64,000 nucleotides of DNA from JAVJPJ01 sp040217295 (GTDB taxonomy: Bacteria > Pseudomonadota > Alphaproteobacteria > Rhodobacterales > Rhodobacteraceae), in the NCBI GenBank assembly GCA_964460185.1, contig CAYWTM010000002.1:28189-92188 (forward strand), in the 5' to 3' direction. Of the stretch, positions 63,542-64,000 are shown piece after piece. The position numbers were made by a program, and so were the translations under genes. The notes beneath the pieces are model-generated. The model saw only the letters and a program-made list of their open reading frames with translations. It was not told the origin of the DNA and ran no database searches. Each line of letters begins with the position of its first letter. Position 1 is the first letter of the stretch.

Positions 63542-63614
63542 GGCGGGATACGTCCCGCCCTGCACCACCCCGAAAAATCTTGAAGTCAATTCGCAAGGCG
63601 GGATGCGTCCCGCC
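63542..63614. repeat. Two near-identical hairpins between serC and serA
   Basis: GGCGGGATACGTCCCGCC at 63542-63559 and GGCGGGATGCGTCCCGCC at 63597-63614 differ at one base. Each forms a 7-bp stem GGCGGGA / TCCCGCC with a 4-nt loop (TACG or TGCG). A short AT-richer spacer separates them, and the second ends 21 bp before the serA ATG. Their role (partial termination or mRNA stability) is not known. Confidence 0.75.
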
Positions 63615-63635
63615 GCCCGAAAAAGGAAGCCACCC

Positions 63636-64000
63636 ATGGCCCCCAAAGTTCTCGTATCCGACAAGCTCAGTGAAACCGCCGTCCAGATCTTTCGCGATCG
63701 CGGCATCGACGTCACGTTCGACCCCTCCATCGGCAAGGACAAGGACAAGCTGCTCGAAGTGATCGGCCAGTATGACGGCCTTGCCATCCGGTCAGCCACG
63801 AAGGCCACCGAAAAGGTGATCGCCGCCGCCACCAACCTCAAGGTGATCGGGCGTGCTGGCATCGGGGTCGACAATGTCGATATCCCCGTGGCGTCGAAGA
63901 AGGGCATCATCGTGATGAACACGCCCTTCGGCAACTCGATCACCACCGCCGAACATGCCATTGCCATGATGTTCGCCGTCGCCCGCCAGATCCCCGAGGC
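63636..64000 (+). CDS. serA: D-3-phosphoglycerate dehydrogenase (3' part outside window)
   Basis: SerA commits 3-phosphoglycerate to serine synthesis with NAD. About 121 N-terminal residues are visible: MAPKVLVSDKLSETAVQIF, then IRSATKATEKVIAAATNLKVIGRAGIGVDNVD and the conserved NTPFGNSITTAEHAIAM. The nucleotide-binding domain is beyond the right edge. AAAAAGGAAG lies 7-16 nt before the ATG. It is probably co-transcribed with serC, possibly attenuated by the two hairpins between them. Confidence 0.95.
   Translation, partial: MAPKVLVSDKLSETAVQIFRDRGIDVTFDPSIGKDKDKLLEVIGQYDGLAIRSATKATEKVIAAATNLKVIGRAGIGVDNVDIPVASKKGIIVMNTPFGNSITTAEHAIAMMFAVARQIPE

Overview
The window is about 62-65% GC and gene-dense, with no insertion sequence, phage gene or CRISPR array. 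Gene content and order point to a marine or saline alphaproteobacterium of the Rhodobacterales (Roseobacter-type). Pointers are the rph/hrcA/grpE and dnaK/dnaJ blocks, lptC-lptA-lptB-hpf-ptsN, tamA-tamB, an alphaproteobacterial-type serC, a core-2/I-branching-like transferase with a long C-terminal extension, and short 3'-end repeats of a kind I recall from Rhodobacteraceae. This placement is inference from recognised protein families; no database search was possible.

Layout. 1-12.7 kb is housekeeping: hemW (cut by the left edge), rdgB, rph, hrcA, grpE, mutS, a malic enzyme, dnaJ, dnaK and an AlkB-type repair enzyme. 12.7-22.8 kb is a surface-polysaccharide block: an ABC-2 export permease, then cysQ, a kdsB-like gene, a GT2, galU, a GT4, another GT2-like gene, a core-2/I-branching-like transferase and a protein with two sulfotransferase-like halves. 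CysQ can remove the PAP that a PAPS-dependent sulfotransferase leaves behind, so the block reads as a module for a sulfated glycan. 22.9-26.9 kb holds ptsN, hpf, lptB, lptA, lptC, a ribonuclease D-like gene and tRNA-Leu(CAG). 26.9-34.1 kb holds tamB-tamA, an NDUFA9-like oxidoreductase and uppP.

34.1-41.6 kb is a glutamate synthase operon in an unusual order: gltD, a secreted protein of unknown function, a GFA-family protein, then gltB. 41.6-44.9 kb has serB, a hydrolase fused to a membrane domain, and a flavin-reductase-like protein. 44.4-49.0 kb is a minus-strand cluster of an ABC ATPase, an FtsX-type permease, a lipocalin-like/CrtC-like protein and the PNPOx-like protein.

49.1-56.9 kb is the most coherent system. 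A cobalamin riboswitch precedes nine tightly packed minus-strand genes: btuB, btuF, btuC, btuD, cbiZ, exbB, two exbD paralogs and tonB. This looks like a self-contained B12 and cobinamide import-and-salvage operon with its own TonB energiser. 57.1-62.0 kb has a fused HyuA-HyuB hydantoinase/oxoprolinase, a kynurenine-formamidase-like hydrolase and a MarR regulator. The window ends with a structured leader, serC, a pair of duplicate hairpins and the start of serA. With serB at 42 kb, all three serine-synthesis steps are represented.

Three related intergenic elements (about 41.74, 44.29 and 57.04 kb) share a CATATTTT...GGATAAAGAT core. Each lies in the same orientation and directly against the stop codon of a minus-strand gene. 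Other non-coding signals are a bidirectional terminator at 8.7 kb, a dnaK-dnaJ intercistronic hairpin, an 11-bp inverted repeat upstream of gltD and a serC leader whose ribosome-binding site lies in a hairpin loop.
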